Of a DNA stretch of 64,000 bases, positions 55,466 to 64,000 are shown piece after piece (within the stretch, counting starts at the first letter, position 1; each line of letters opens with the position of its first letter). A program made the position numbers and the translations under genes. The stretch spans positions 434,001 through 498,000 of the forward strand of contig NZ_CP011037.1 of NCBI RefSeq assembly GCF_002221505.1. The letters are read 5' to 3'. Origin of the DNA: Pseudoalteromonas nigrifaciens. GTDB taxonomy: Bacteria > Pseudomonadota > Gammaproteobacteria > Enterobacterales > Alteromonadaceae. The notes below the pieces were generated by a model. It searched no databases, was not told the DNA's origin, and worked only from the letters and a program-made list of their open reading frames with translations.

Positions 55466-58030
55466 TTAGGCTAATAAAAAGGGAGCTGTTTGGCTGGCTT
55501 TTGACTTTGCGACCTGTGCAGGGGAGCCTTGAGCAACAATTTGTCCGCCATGATCACCCGCACTGGGGCCCATGTCGATAACCCAATCGCTATTACTGGC
55601 AACCTGCATATCATGTTCGACCATAATAACGGTATTACCTGCATCTACAAGCTTATTTAATTGCACCATCAGCATTGCTATATCAGCTGGATGCAGGCCG
55701 GTAGTAGGCTCATCAAGTACATAAAGAGTATCACCGCGTTGTATGCGCTGTAATTCGGTTGCAAGTTTAATACGCTGGGCTTCGCCGCCAGATAACTCGG
55801 TTGCTGGCTGGCCGAGGCGTAAATATCCTAGGCCTACTTGTAACAAAGTGTCCAAAGCTCGCGATATTTGTGGTTCATCTATAAAAAATTGATGTGCAGA
55901 TTCAACCGTTAAATCGAGTACTTGAGCAATGTTTTTATCGCGATAATACACTTCAAGTGTTTGCTCGTTATAACGCTGGCCTTGGCATACTTGGCACTGT
56001 GAATAAACACTTGGCAAAAATAACAGCTCAACACTAACAAACCCCACACCCTCACAATTAGCACAGCGGCCTTTTTTAACGTTGAACGAAAAGCGGCCCA
56101 TATCGTAGCGTCGAGCTTTAGACTTGTTAGTGGATGCAAATAATTTGCGGACGTGATCAAATAAGCCAGTATAGGTGGCGAGGTTTGATCTGGGTGTACG
56201 CCCGATTGCCTTTTGGTCTACATTTACTAGACGTTTTACGTGCTGCATGCCATCTGTAATTTGCCCGCCAGTGGGAATTTCTAGTTCTTGCTCTAATAAC
56301 TCGGCTTCGTCAGTTGGGCTCTCTAAAGTAGCTTTTTGTCCTAACGCATCATAGACCAGATCTACTAAAGCTTGACTAATGAGGCTTGATTTACCCGAAC
56401 CAGAAACGCCGGTAACGGTTGTCATTACGCCCAATGGAAATTCAACATCTAATTTTTGTAAGTTATTACGCTCAATTGCTGCGAGCTTTAGCCAGGCTTG
56501 AGGTTGTCTGCAAGTGTGTTTGGTTATCGCGTCTGCAGTAAATAAAAATCGAGCGGTATGAGATTTAGCAACGCCTTGTAAACCACTAATAGGGCCGCTG
56601 TAAATCACTTCACCGCCATGCGTACCAGCATCTGGACCAACATCAACAATCCAATCGGCATGTTTAATCACGTTAATATCGTGTTCTACAACAAATACAG
56701 AGTTACCAGCTGCAATGAGTTGATCAAGCGCCCCAAGCAATGCTTGGGTATCTGCTGGATGTAGTCCTGCCGAGGGTTCATCTAAAACATAAACCACACC
56801 AAACAGTTGTGAACGAATTTGGGTTGCTAGTCGTAAACGTTGCAGTTCGCCTGCAGATAAAGTAGGTGTGGTACGTTGCAACGACAGATACCCTAAGCCA
56901 AGCGTTGTGAGTGCCTCTACTCGGGCCAAAATGTCGCTGGCAATTCGCTGAGCTACAATTGCTTTTTCTCTATTGGGCGCATTTTGGGTTGGCTTTATGT
57001 TAGCAATATCACGTAATCGCAGTGCTAGCTCTGTTAGTGTTAATTGTGATAACTCACCAATATCAAGGCCTGTAAACTTGACCGACAAGGATTGCTGTTT
57101 TAATTTTTTACCTTTGCAATCAGGGCATTCCGAAATTTGCATAAACTGTGATACGCGTTTTTTAGTTCGCGGGCTTTGCGTGGTAGCAAAAGAGTGCAAA
57201 ATAAAACGTTTAGCACTTGAGTATGTACCCATGTAACTCGGCTTCTCATTTTTTTCAATGGCGTTGCGAGTTTGCTCTTTGCTATATTGCGGATAAACAG
57301 GTACAACGGGAGTTTCGTCGGTAAATAGAATCCAATCGCGGGTTTTTTTAGGGAGTAATTTCCATGGTGTATCAATGTCATAACCAAGAGATACAAGTAT
57401 ACGGCTGAGGTTTTGTCCTTGCCACGCAGGTGGCCATGCAGCTATGGCGCGCTCGCGAATTGTTTTTGTATCATCAGGTACAAGTAACTTTTCAGTTACT
57501 GCAAACACTCGGCCAATACCATGACACAAGGTGCAGGCACCTTGTGGGGTGTTAGGTGAAAAGGCGTCGGCGTAGAGTATATTTTGACCGCTAGGGTAGT
57601 CGCCTGCACGAGAGTAGAGCATTCGCAGGGTATTAGAAATAGTAGTTACACTTCCCACAGATGAGCGAACCGATGGGGTGCCTCGTTGTTGTTGCAGTGC
57701 TACTGCAGGAGGTAGGCCGTTTATGTCATCTACATCGGGCTCATCTACTTGGTCAATTAATCTTCGCGCGTAAGGCGATACTGAATCGAGATAGCGGCGT
57801 TGTGACTCGGCAAACAAGGTGCCAAAAGCAAGAGATGATTTTCCAGAACCCGATATACCAGTAAAAACGATGAGTGCATTGCGGGGTAAGTCTACATCAA
57901 CATTTTTTAAATTGTGAACCCGCGCGCCTCGGACCTGAATACAGTGCTCAAGTGCATTGGAAATGCTGTGTGTTTGCTGTTGAGGCGTGTGGTTGACAGA
58001 CTGTGTTGCGTTTTTGCTGGTACTGCTCAT
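55466..58030 (-). CDS. UvrA-like ABC ATPase (class II, UvrA2 type)
   Basis: 854 aa, shorter than the usual ~940-aa UvrA. Two ABC modules are seen: first Walker A FTGISGSGKSSLAFGTL, second Walker A VTGVSGSGKSSLISQAL, and signature motifs LSAGELQRLRLA and LSGGEAQRIKLATELQRI. Zinc-module CxxC pairs are CTLCHGIG, CPDCKGKK, CANCEGVG and CQVCQGQ. The reduced length is mostly due to a shortened UvrB-binding/insertion region, as in UvrA2 proteins linked to damage tolerance or drug resistance. It lies next to the mobile-element nest. Confidence 0.92.
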   Translation of the reverse strand: MSSTSKNATQSVNHTPQQQTHSISNALEHCIQVRGARVHNLKNVDVDLPRNALIVFTGISGSGKSSLAFGTLFAESQRRYLDSVSPYARRLIDQVDEPDVDDINGLPPAVALQQQRGTPSVRSSVGSVTTISNTLRMLYSRAGDYPSGQNILYADAFSPNTPQGACTLCHGIGRVFAVTEKLLVPDDTKTIRERAIAAWPPAWQGQNLSRILVSLGYDIDTPWKLLPKKTRDWILFTDETPVVPVYPQYSKEQTRNAIEKNEKPSYMGTYSSAKRFILHSFATTQSPRTKKRVSQFMQISECPDCKGKKLKQQSLSVKFTGLDIGELSQLTLTELALRLRDIANIKPTQNAPNREKAIVAQRIASDILARVEALTTLGLGYLSLQRTTPTLSAGELQRLRLATQIRSQLFGVVYVLDEPSAGLHPADTQALLGALDQLIAAGNSVFVVEHDINVIKHADWIVDVGPDAGTHGGEVIYSGPISGLQGVAKSHTARFLFTADAITKHTCRQPQAWLKLAAIERNNLQKLDVEFPLGVMTTVTGVSGSGKSSLISQALVDLVYDALGQKATLESPTDEAELLEQELEIPTGGQITDGMQHVKRLVNVDQKAIGRTPRSNLATYTGLFDHVRKLFASTNKSKARRYDMGRFSFNVKKGRCANCEGVGFVSVELLFLPSVYSQCQVCQGQRYNEQTLEVYYRDKNIAQVLDLTVESAHQFFIDEPQISRALDTLLQVGLGYLRLGQPATELSGGEAQRIKLATELQRIQRGDTLYVLDEPTTGLHPADIAMLMVQLNKLVDAGNTVIMVEHDMQVASNSDWVIDMGPSAGDHGGQIVAQGSPAQVAKSKASQTAPFLLA

Positions 58031-58163
58031 AAAATTGCTGCTCCGGATTATATCGTGCTTTTCAATTTTTGCTTTAGTTTGGCGTTGTTAGTCTAGCTTG
58101 TTTACCTTAACGTACCTGCATTTATACTTCAAACCTGCATTTTAGTTTATCTAGTTTGTATTA

Positions 58164-58817
58164 TTACTTTATCGACAAATCGTATTTTAAAATAAGGGTA
58201 TCTATATAGCGGGTTCTAAGTGTGTGTTGCTTTTCGTGATCGGCACCATGGCTCAAAGCTCGGTTTAGTAATTTTATAGCGGGGTGCAATTTTGCCCGCT
58301 CATCTTGATCTAACCCCGCTTTACTGCGTAATTCGGTTATGTCATCAACCACCAGGCGGCCTATATCAACAGCCACTATTTCGTCTATTAAGCCATTTTG
58401 AGTAAGCACGCCATATTTGCTGCATAAAAATTGCTGCCATACTTGTTGTACATGCTCTTCTATTTCGCAACCAAATAGTTCTTCGTTAAATTCAAACCCT
58501 TGCTGAGCAAGTTTAGTTAAGCTGGCGGTATATTGCCGGGCAAAGTAATTAAATGCCTGGCTGGATGAATCAATTTTTTGTTTTATTAGCCCTTGCCCCC
58601 AGTTTACACAACCTCGCGGGTAATAATCGTCGTACTCTTCGCATTCGTATAAACCCGAATATGAGCTACAACTTAGTTGGTTTTTAATACAATAACTAGG
58701 CTTAGGAAATACACTTTGCTGTTGCCAATGCTCAAGCTTATCTGCATCAATATTGAGTGCCTGGCATAGCTCGTCGGTATGATAAAAATGGGTTGTTAAG
58801 TACTGAGATAAACGCAT
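58164..58817 (-). CDS. DUF6058 family protein
   Basis: 217 aa, soluble. The pattern FYHTDELCQALNIDADKLEH near the N-terminus resembles a helix-turn-helix-like or recognition segment, followed by ECEEYDDYYPRGCVNWGQG and a C-terminal LRTRYIDTLILKYDL. These features match DUF6058, frequent in Alteromonadales and of unknown function. It is divergent from the dapA paralogue. Confidence 0.72.
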   Translation of the reverse strand: MRLSQYLTTHFYHTDELCQALNIDADKLEHWQQQSVFPKPSYCIKNQLSCSSYSGLYECEEYDDYYPRGCVNWGQGLIKQKIDSSSQAFNYFARQYTASLTKLAQQGFEFNEELFGCEIEEHVQQVWQQFLCSKYGVLTQNGLIDEIVAVDIGRLVVDDITELRSKAGLDQDERAKLHPAIKLLNRALSHGADHEKQHTLRTRYIDTLILKYDLSIK

Positions 58818-58989
58818 AAAAGCTCGCCTAATATTAAAAATACAAACACTGTTTATATATACAGCTGTTCATTTTGTATTATCAAACTTAATATTACAAG
58901 CCATTTTATTACAAAATATGCGTTTACAGCTGCAAAAGCACACATAAATATGGTACAAATAGCGCAAGTTTTATAAAGAATGATTTTTT

Positions 58990-59907
58990 ATGCGCAGCCT
59001 AGAACAAATTAAACAAGCAAGTCTTATTACAGCAATTAAAACACCTTATTTATCGAGTGGCGAAATTGACCTTGCAACATACGATCGCCTTGTCGAGTTA
59101 CAAATAGCAGCTGGGGTTGATGGTATCGTTGTGGGCGGCACTACCGGCGAAGGCCAGTTAATGAACTGGGAAGAGCACTTAATGCTCATAGCCCATAGCG
59201 TAAATAAGTTTAGCAGTAAGCTAGTAATTGTAGGCAACACGGGCAGTAATAATACCCGAGAAGCGATTAAAGCCACTAAATATGGTTTTGCCAGTGGTAT
59301 GGATGCTGCTTTGCAAATTAACCCTTATTATGGGCGCACCTCTATTGCAGGTGTAAAAGAGCATTTAAAGCGTGTTCTTGATATTGGCCCTGCATTTATT
59401 TACAACGTAGCGGGGCGTACAGGGCAAGATTTAACGCCTGATATTATTGAACCACTAGCAAAGCACGAGCATTTTATTGGTGTTAAAGAGTGTGGTGGTA
59501 ACGAACGTATAGCTCATTATGAGAAGCAAGGCATAGCGTGTTGGTCGGGTAATGATGATGAAAGCCACGATGCTCGTCATATTCATGGCGCACATGGGGT
59601 TATTTCGGTCAGCTCTAATCTTATGCCAGAATTGTTTCGCCAGTTAATGGACGCGCCAAATGCTGCGCTAAATACGTCATTACAACCATTAATAAATTGG
59701 TTGTTTTGCGAGCCAAACCCAATTGCGATTAATACTGCACTTATGATGACTGAGGCAGTTAAACCGGTATTTAGATTACCATATTTACCCCTTAACGACG
59801 CGCAGCAACAGCAAGGTGAAAAGTTGATTAATCAGCTAAGCGCAAGTGATGTTGTTGGTGGCCATGCTCGCTGCATAAATGAACAAGAATTCTTTTTAAT
59901 ATCATAG
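58990..59907 (+). CDS. dapA: 4-hydroxy-tetrahydrodipicolinate synthase (DapA) paralogue
   Basis: 305 aa, TIM-barrel of the DapA/NAL family. Catalytic features are GGTTGEG (substrate loop Thr pair), NPYYGR (Tyr), FIYNVAGRTGQDL (Tyr and Arg) and FIGVKECGGN (Schiff-base Lys). The usual YNVPGRT is changed to YNVAGRT. It condenses pyruvate with aspartate semialdehyde in lysine/diaminopimelate synthesis if it is a true DapA. Standing alone with its own terminator, it may be a second copy or a related aldolase. Confidence 0.87.
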   Translation: MRSLEQIKQASLITAIKTPYLSSGEIDLATYDRLVELQIAAGVDGIVVGGTTGEGQLMNWEEHLMLIAHSVNKFSSKLVIVGNTGSNNTREAIKATKYGFASGMDAALQINPYYGRTSIAGVKEHLKRVLDIGPAFIYNVAGRTGQDLTPDIIEPLAKHEHFIGVKECGGNERIAHYEKQGIACWSGNDDESHDARHIHGAHGVISVSSNLMPELFRQLMDAPNAALNTSLQPLINWLFCEPNPIAINTALMMTEAVKPVFRLPYLPLNDAQQQQGEKLINQLSASDVVGGHARCINEQEFFLIS

Positions 59908-59914
59908 AATTATT

Positions 59915-59952
59915 AGCCAGCGCTGAATGAAAATTCAGCGCTGGCTTTTTTT
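59915..59952 (+). terminator. Terminator of the dapA paralogue
   Basis: AGCCAGCGCTGAAT and ATTCAGCGCTGGCT form a 14-bp stem with GAAA in the loop, followed by T6. Confidence 0.93.
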
Positions 59953-60024
59953 ATTGTTTATTTTACTTTTTTTGTTAAAAAATGTAAGATCCTGCGTCCT
60001 ATCATTAACTAAATATGTATATTT

Positions 60025-60738
60025 GTGAAATTTGTTGTTGAACAACTCGATACATGGATCCAGCCAGAACAGCGACAAATAGAAAGCGATCATTGGTATG
60101 ATAACTCGCCTATAACGCTTGATTGGGTTGCACCTATGCAACGCCGGCGTATGACTCGTTTTAGCAAAATGGTATTACACAGTGCTCAGCAAGTAAGTAG
60201 CGCTGATCAGTATACTAATTTATCGGCGGTGTTCTCATCGCGCCACGGGGACTTTCATAAAACAGCCAATTTATTAGTTGATATAGTTAATCAGCAACCA
60301 TTATCGCCCACAGGTTTTGGCCTGAGTGTGCATAATGCCGCAGCCGGACTTTTTAGTATTATAAAAAGTAATACCTGTGCAATGAATGCTATTGCAGCAG
60401 GGGCTGAGAGTTTTATGTGTGCAATTGTAGAGGCCTACATTCGCCTTGTTGATAGCAATGAGCCGTACATGTTAGTAGTCCATAGCGATGAAATCCTCCC
60501 CGATATATATAACCAATTTGCTGACGAGCTACAAATTACTCATTCCATTGCTATGATAGTGCGCCTTGCTCAAGCAAATGAGCCGTGCTTTAGTTTAAAT
60601 AAAGTACTTAACCCTGCTGCAAAAAATAGTAACTTACCAATGAGCCTGCAAGGTGCTAAAGCCCTACACGATAAAAAAAGTGCGATATTAACCCACACTA
60701 CATTGGCTCATCATTGGCAACTTACCTACCATGATTAA
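60025..60738 (+). CDS. Beta-ketoacyl synthase-like chain-length factor, aryl-polyene type
   Basis: 237 aa from a GTG start; no in-frame ATG lies near. It has the N-terminal half of a ketosynthase fold: VFSSRHGDFHKTANLLVDIV, LSPTGFGLSVHNAAAGLFSI and ESFMCAIVEAYIRL. The catalytic Cys is replaced (SVHNAAAG where a CxxA-type motif would lie), as in chain-length-factor-like Ketoacyl-synt_2 proteins. In aryl-polyene clusters it partners an active ketosynthase. Its stop overlaps the next gene by eight bases. Confidence 0.87.
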   Translation: MKFVVEQLDTWIQPEQRQIESDHWYDNSPITLDWVAPMQRRRMTRFSKMVLHSAQQVSSADQYTNLSAVFSSRHGDFHKTANLLVDIVNQQPLSPTGFGLSVHNAAAGLFSIIKSNTCAMNAIAAGAESFMCAIVEAYIRLVDSNEPYMLVVHSDEILPDIYNQFADELQITHSIAMIVRLAQANEPCFSLNKVLNPAAKNSNLPMSLQGAKALHDKKSAILTHTTLAHHWQLTYHD

Positions 60739-61516
60739 ACACATTATAAAAATAACAGGGCTTTGTTGGCGTGTGCTTGCAACCGGTGTTTGTTTTAGCG
60801 TGTTTGGCATAGGTGGTTTAGTACTGACATTAGTGGTTTTTCCGCTGCAAAACGTATTAGAAGCAGATGTAAACACCCGTAAAAACAGAGCAAGAGCGAC
60901 AGTACATTACTGTTTTAAATTTTTTGTTGGATTAATGCATTACACAGGCGTTATTCGTTTTAATATTAAAGACAAAACCCAGCTTGCTAATTTAAACGGA
61001 AAATTAGTACTTGCCAATCACCCCTCTTTAATTGATGTGGTTGTGCTTATATCTGTGATTAAAAATGCAGATTGCGTAGTAAAAGCCCATTTATTTAAAA
61101 ACCCCTTTATGCGCGGTGTAATTAAAAGTACTGGTTATATAAGTAACGAAGATCCAGAAGGTTTATTACGTGAATGTGAGCGCAGTATAAGCAAAGGAAA
61201 TAACTTAATAGTTTTTCCTGAAGGCACACGTTCACAGCCCCATACTGCACTTAAGTTTAAACGAGGAGCGGCCAATATAGCACTTAGATGTAATGTGCCA
61301 ATCGCTACAGTATTAATAAAAATGCAGCCTAATACCTTAACCAAGGGTACTCCTTGGTATAAAGTAGCGCCTTATCAAGCGCACTTTAGCTTGCAGCTGG
61401 CCAGCAAGCAGTTTAACAGTAACCTGCCTTATGTTAGTGACACACCCGCTATACAATCTCGGCATTTAACTAACAGCTTACAACATTATTTTACAGAAGA
61501 ACTGAGCAATTTATGA
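60731..61516 (+). CDS. 1-acyl-sn-glycerol-3-phosphate acyltransferase-like protein
   Basis: 261 aa. One N-terminal TM segment (about residues 8-35) is followed by an LPLAT domain: NHPSLIDVVVL (HxxxD variant of block 1 is NHPSLID), FPEGTRSQPHTALKFKRGAA (block 3) and NVPIATVLI. It would transfer an acyl or aryl-polyene chain to a lipid or glycerol-type acceptor in the inner membrane. It overlaps both neighbours. Confidence 0.9.
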   Translation: MIKHIIKITGLCWRVLATGVCFSVFGIGGLVLTLVVFPLQNVLEADVNTRKNRARATVHYCFKFFVGLMHYTGVIRFNIKDKTQLANLNGKLVLANHPSLIDVVVLISVIKNADCVVKAHLFKNPFMRGVIKSTGYISNEDPEGLLRECERSISKGNNLIVFPEGTRSQPHTALKFKRGAANIALRCNVPIATVLIKMQPNTLTKGTPWYKVAPYQAHFSLQLASKQFNSNLPYVSDTPAIQSRHLTNSLQHYFTEELSNL

Positions 61517-61770
61517 CTGAATTAAAAGTACAAATTAAACAATTAATTATATCCAGCCTTGATCTAGAAGATATGACAACTGCAGACATTGCTGATGATG
61601 AAGCATTATTTGTTGATGGTTTAGGGCTCGATAGCATAGATGCACTAGAACTTGGTTTGGCAATAAAAAAACAATTTGATGTGAAAATAGATGCCAATTC
61701 AGAGCAAACAAAAGCGCACTTTGCCTCGGTGAATTCTTTAGCACACTTTATAGAACAAGCACGTTCTTAA
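61513..61770 (+). CDS. Acyl carrier protein 1 (aryl-polyene cluster)
   Basis: 85 aa. The phosphopantetheine Ser is in GLGLDSIDALELGLAI. It begins four bases inside the acyltransferase gene (ATGA) and carries the growing polyene chain as a thioester. Confidence 0.95.
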   Translation: MTELKVQIKQLIISSLDLEDMTTADIADDEALFVDGLGLDSIDALELGLAIKKQFDVKIDANSEQTKAHFASVNSLAHFIEQARS

Positions 61771-61795
61771 ATTATAAAAATATATAGGAATAACA

Positions 61796-62041
61796 ATGAA
61801 AACCGCTGCTGAAATTTATGATGTATTACACGGCATTTTAGAAAACGATTTTGAGATAGACCCAGCCGACATAAACCTAGACGCCAACTTATATCAAGAC
61901 CTTGATTTAGACAGCATTGACGCTGTTGACTTGGTAGTAAAACTAAGAGAAATCACCGGTAAAAAAATTGATCCTGATGCATTTAAGCAAGTACGTACTG
62001 TGCAAAATGTAGTTAGCGAAATAGAAAAGCTCGTTAACTAA
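61796..62041 (+). CDS. Acyl carrier protein 2 (aryl-polyene cluster)
   Basis: 81 aa. The 4'-phosphopantetheine Ser is in DLDLDSIDAVDLVVKL. Two adjacent ACP genes are typical of aryl-polyene clusters. It lies 25 bp after ACP 1, with AGGAA before the ATG. Confidence 0.96.
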   Translation: MKTAAEIYDVLHGILENDFEIDPADINLDANLYQDLDLDSIDAVDLVVKLREITGKKIDPDAFKQVRTVQNVVSEIEKLVN

Positions 62042-62045
62042 ATAA

Positions 62046-62612
62046 ATGCTTAAAGCCTTGTTAACCACCCTTATTATGCTTTGTTTGGCCTGCTACCCAG
62101 TTATTGTGTATGTGGGCCTGACGCAGTTTAATAGCCAACTGCTATCGATCGTATTATTATTTTTGCTTGCACTACGCTTGTGGTTAAGCAAAGCATTATT
62201 TGACAAAATGCCGTGGTTAAAGCCAGCGACATTTTTAGCTGTGATAGCAATCGTATTGTCAAAAGTGTTCGACAGTGATGTGGGTTTACGTTTATACCCG
62301 GTGATTATTAACACTGTGATGTTGCTCGTGTTTAGCTACTCACTTTATAAAGGGCCATCAATAATAGAAACCTTTGCCCGCATCACTGAGCCTGAGCTCG
62401 ATGAGCAAGGTGTGCAATACACTAAAAAAGTAACTCAGTTGTGGTGCGTTTTTTTTATAGTTAATGGTGGTATTGCCTTATATACCAGCCTGTTTGCTAG
62501 TTTGGCAGTGTGGGCTTTTTATAATGGTGTGATTGCTTATGTAGCTATGGGCGTGTTGTTTGCCTTAGAGTGGCTAGTCAGGCTAAAAGTAAAAAGGAAA
62601 GCGCGTGTTTAG
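62046..62612 (+). CDS. COG4648-type membrane protein of aryl-polyene clusters
   Basis: 188 aa with five or so TM helices (about residues 5-25, 28-45, 58-74, 82-100 and 138-175). FARITEPELDEQGVQYTKKV and WCVFFIVNGGIALYTSLF are family-like motifs. The function is unknown, but it is a standard member of this gene order. It starts 4 bp after ACP 2 and overlaps the next gene by eight bases. Confidence 0.87.
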   Translation: MLKALLTTLIMLCLACYPVIVYVGLTQFNSQLLSIVLLFLLALRLWLSKALFDKMPWLKPATFLAVIAIVLSKVFDSDVGLRLYPVIINTVMLLVFSYSLYKGPSIIETFARITEPELDEQGVQYTKKVTQLWCVFFIVNGGIALYTSLFASLAVWAFYNGVIAYVAMGVLFALEWLVRLKVKRKARV

Positions 62613-63984
62613 TACCTTTCAAAGTAAAGTATTTCAAAGTAATAATGTTAGTGTGTGCTTTAATCATGAAAATAAGGCAGTGACACAACGCCAGTTTGTT
62701 AGCGATGTTAATCGGCTATTAGCTAAGTATTCACCGGGCACAGCGCCCACATCTGTGGTGTTATATAGCACTAACACTTATAAGTTTGCGGTGAGTTTAA
62801 TGGCACTCACCTTGCGCGGTTGCACGGTTATACTGCCACCTAATGGTCAACCCGAAACACTCAAAGCCTTACTACAGCAAACGCCTTGTTTTTTAGGTGA
62901 CTCAGAGCTTGTTGAACCACTGGGTATTGACTTTATCAATATAGAAAACTTGCCTGAACAGCCTGGCTTTTTTCCTTTAGCGCAACTTGTTTGGCCCAAA
63001 GAAGGGAACTTGGTGTTTTACACCTCGGGATCAACAGGTAAAGCTAAGCCAATTGTAAAGTCGTGGCAAACAATTAACAAAGAGCTGAGCATTTTATCAA
63101 GCAGTTATGCGTTAAAATGTATGCCAATGTTTATTGCTAGCGTATCGCATCAGCATATTTACGGGCTGCTATTTAGGTTGTTATGGCCACTTAGTACCGG
63201 ACATGTCGTTGATACCGATTTACTACACTACCCAGAGCATATAGCCGCCAAGCTCAAGGACGCTAAACAAGTAGTGTTAATTTCTAGCCCCGCACAGCTA
63301 AAACGATTACGCGCAGACAACGTATTAATTGAACAAAAATCTCACTTACAATGGATATTTTCATCTGGTGGGCCGCTGGCAAACGAAGATGCAGTATCGC
63401 TATTCAGTCAGTTAAATAAACCAATAACACAAGTGTTTGGCAGTACCGAAACCGGTGGTATAGCGTATCGACAAGTTACCTCGCTTGAAAACGTGAGCTC
63501 ATGGCAGCCGTTTTCAGGTATAAAAATGAGTGTTGGCACAGACGATAGACTCCTTTTAAATTCACCGTTAGTGAACCACAAAGATTACCCGCTTGACGAT
63601 AGAGGTTTGGTGCTTAAAAGTGGTCAATTTAAACTACTTGGTCGATTAGACCGAATTATAAAATTAGAAGAAAAACGCCTCAGTTTGGATGAACTAGAAT
63701 ACCACCTAGCAAGCAGTGAGTGGGTAAACGACGTTAAAGTAATTGTATTACCTGGGGCAAGGCAAGTAATAGGTGCGGTAGTTGTGCTTAGCCAGCAAGG
63801 GGTAAAATATTTACAAAGTGAAAGTAAATTAGCCACTAATAAGCTTTTAAAAGAGCATGCACTAACGCGTTTTGAGCGCATTTGTACGCCTAAAAAGTGG
63901 CGTTTTATAGAGCAGTTACCTTATAACAGCCAAGCAAAATTAAACTTAAAAGCATTGGAGCACCTTTTTGACAAAGTTGATTAA
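62605..63984 (+). CDS. AMP-dependent acyl/aryl ligase (ANL family)
   Basis: 459 aa from a GTG with AAAGGAAAG upstream. The phosphate loop is LVFYTSGSTGKAKPIVKS, the adenylate region ITQVFGSTETGGIAY, and the hinge region DRGLVLKSGQFKLLGRLDRI. A C-terminal domain is present. It would load an aryl or acyl starter on an ACP through an acyl-adenylate. It overlaps the COG4648 gene. The remaining 16 bases of the window presumably enter the next cluster gene. Confidence 0.9.
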   Translation: MFSTFQSKVFQSNNVSVCFNHENKAVTQRQFVSDVNRLLAKYSPGTAPTSVVLYSTNTYKFAVSLMALTLRGCTVILPPNGQPETLKALLQQTPCFLGDSELVEPLGIDFINIENLPEQPGFFPLAQLVWPKEGNLVFYTSGSTGKAKPIVKSWQTINKELSILSSSYALKCMPMFIASVSHQHIYGLLFRLLWPLSTGHVVDTDLLHYPEHIAAKLKDAKQVVLISSPAQLKRLRADNVLIEQKSHLQWIFSSGGPLANEDAVSLFSQLNKPITQVFGSTETGGIAYRQVTSLENVSSWQPFSGIKMSVGTDDRLLLNSPLVNHKDYPLDDRGLVLKSGQFKLLGRLDRIIKLEEKRLSLDELEYHLASSEWVNDVKVIVLPGARQVIGAVVVLSQQGVKYLQSESKLATNKLLKEHALTRFERICTPKKWRFIEQLPYNSQAKLNLKALEHLFDKVD

Positions 63985-64000
63985 AACGCAGCCGCAACTA

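Overview
The window is a chromosomal segment of a marine gammaproteobacterium, most probably Pseudoalteromonas or a close Alteromonadales relative. The reasons are the AT-rich sequence, the density of DUF6058/DUF6279-type proteins typical of that order, an Oar-like TonB receptor, the pqiABC and aryl-polyene gene orders, and the general look of the proteins. Placement is by recognition of families, not by a database search. No rRNA, tRNA or CRISPR array was seen.

Layout. 1-6.8 kb: an S1/P1 nuclease gene followed by a truncated (window edge) Oar-like TonB receptor, a two-gene unit made of a PhnD-like binding protein and a membrane protein with a probable cytoplasmic DNA-binding domain, a 5'-nucleotidase lipoprotein and a DUF3820 protein. 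7-13.7 kb: a periplasmic cyclophilin with a GlyGly-CTERM-like tail, a MAPEG protein, a pitrilysin-like lipoprotein protease, an NhaC-type antiporter with a long structured leader, and a GNAT acetyltransferase. 13.7-18.2 kb: pqiABC and a TesB-like thioesterase on the minus strand. 18.3-22.5 kb: dnaK-dnaJ behind a sigma-32-type promoter, ybaK and a zinc-ribbon gene. 22.5-23.8 kb: a complete IS3-family element with terminal repeats, a 3-bp target duplication and a -1 frameshift signal. 23.9-31.7 kb: a small membrane protein, dctBD, a porin and DASS transporter behind a sigma-54 promoter, and an aldehyde dehydrogenase. 31.8-42.9 kb: a Sel1 protein, a DUF6279 lipoprotein, a diguanylate cyclase, and a LysR regulator divergent from an RND efflux operon with an oxidoreductase. 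43-52.3 kb: fadE with a FadR-like site, an outer-membrane barrel protein, a small-molecule kinase, upp-uraA, a glycerate-kinase-like protein, a cytochrome b562-like protein, OsmC, and an unlisted 44-aa L36 paralogue behind a Zur-like box. 52.4-53.6 kb: three tandem cold-shock genes with duplicated leaders. 53.8-55.3 kb: a mobile-element nest. 55.5-60 kb: a second-class UvrA, a DUF6058 protein and a DapA paralogue. 60-64 kb: the first six genes of an aryl-polyene-type cluster running off the edge.

The most striking signal is in the nest at 53.79-55.28 kb. A 262-bp MITE-like element (15-bp terminal repeats, CTAG duplication) is interrupted inside its left terminal repeat by an IS1111-type (IS110 family) element whose transposase has an internal deletion. 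The noncoding end of that IS can be folded into two internal-loop hairpins. The loop strands of one match the two halves of the actual insertion site. The loop strands of the other match the two IS ends. This is the layout expected of a bridge RNA (seekRNA).

Functional links: nuclease, receptor and 5'-nucleotidase suggest use of extracellular nucleic acids. DctBD, the porin and the DASS transporter form a dicarboxylate sensing and uptake set. LysR controls the efflux operon in all likelihood. Upp and UraA salvage uracil.
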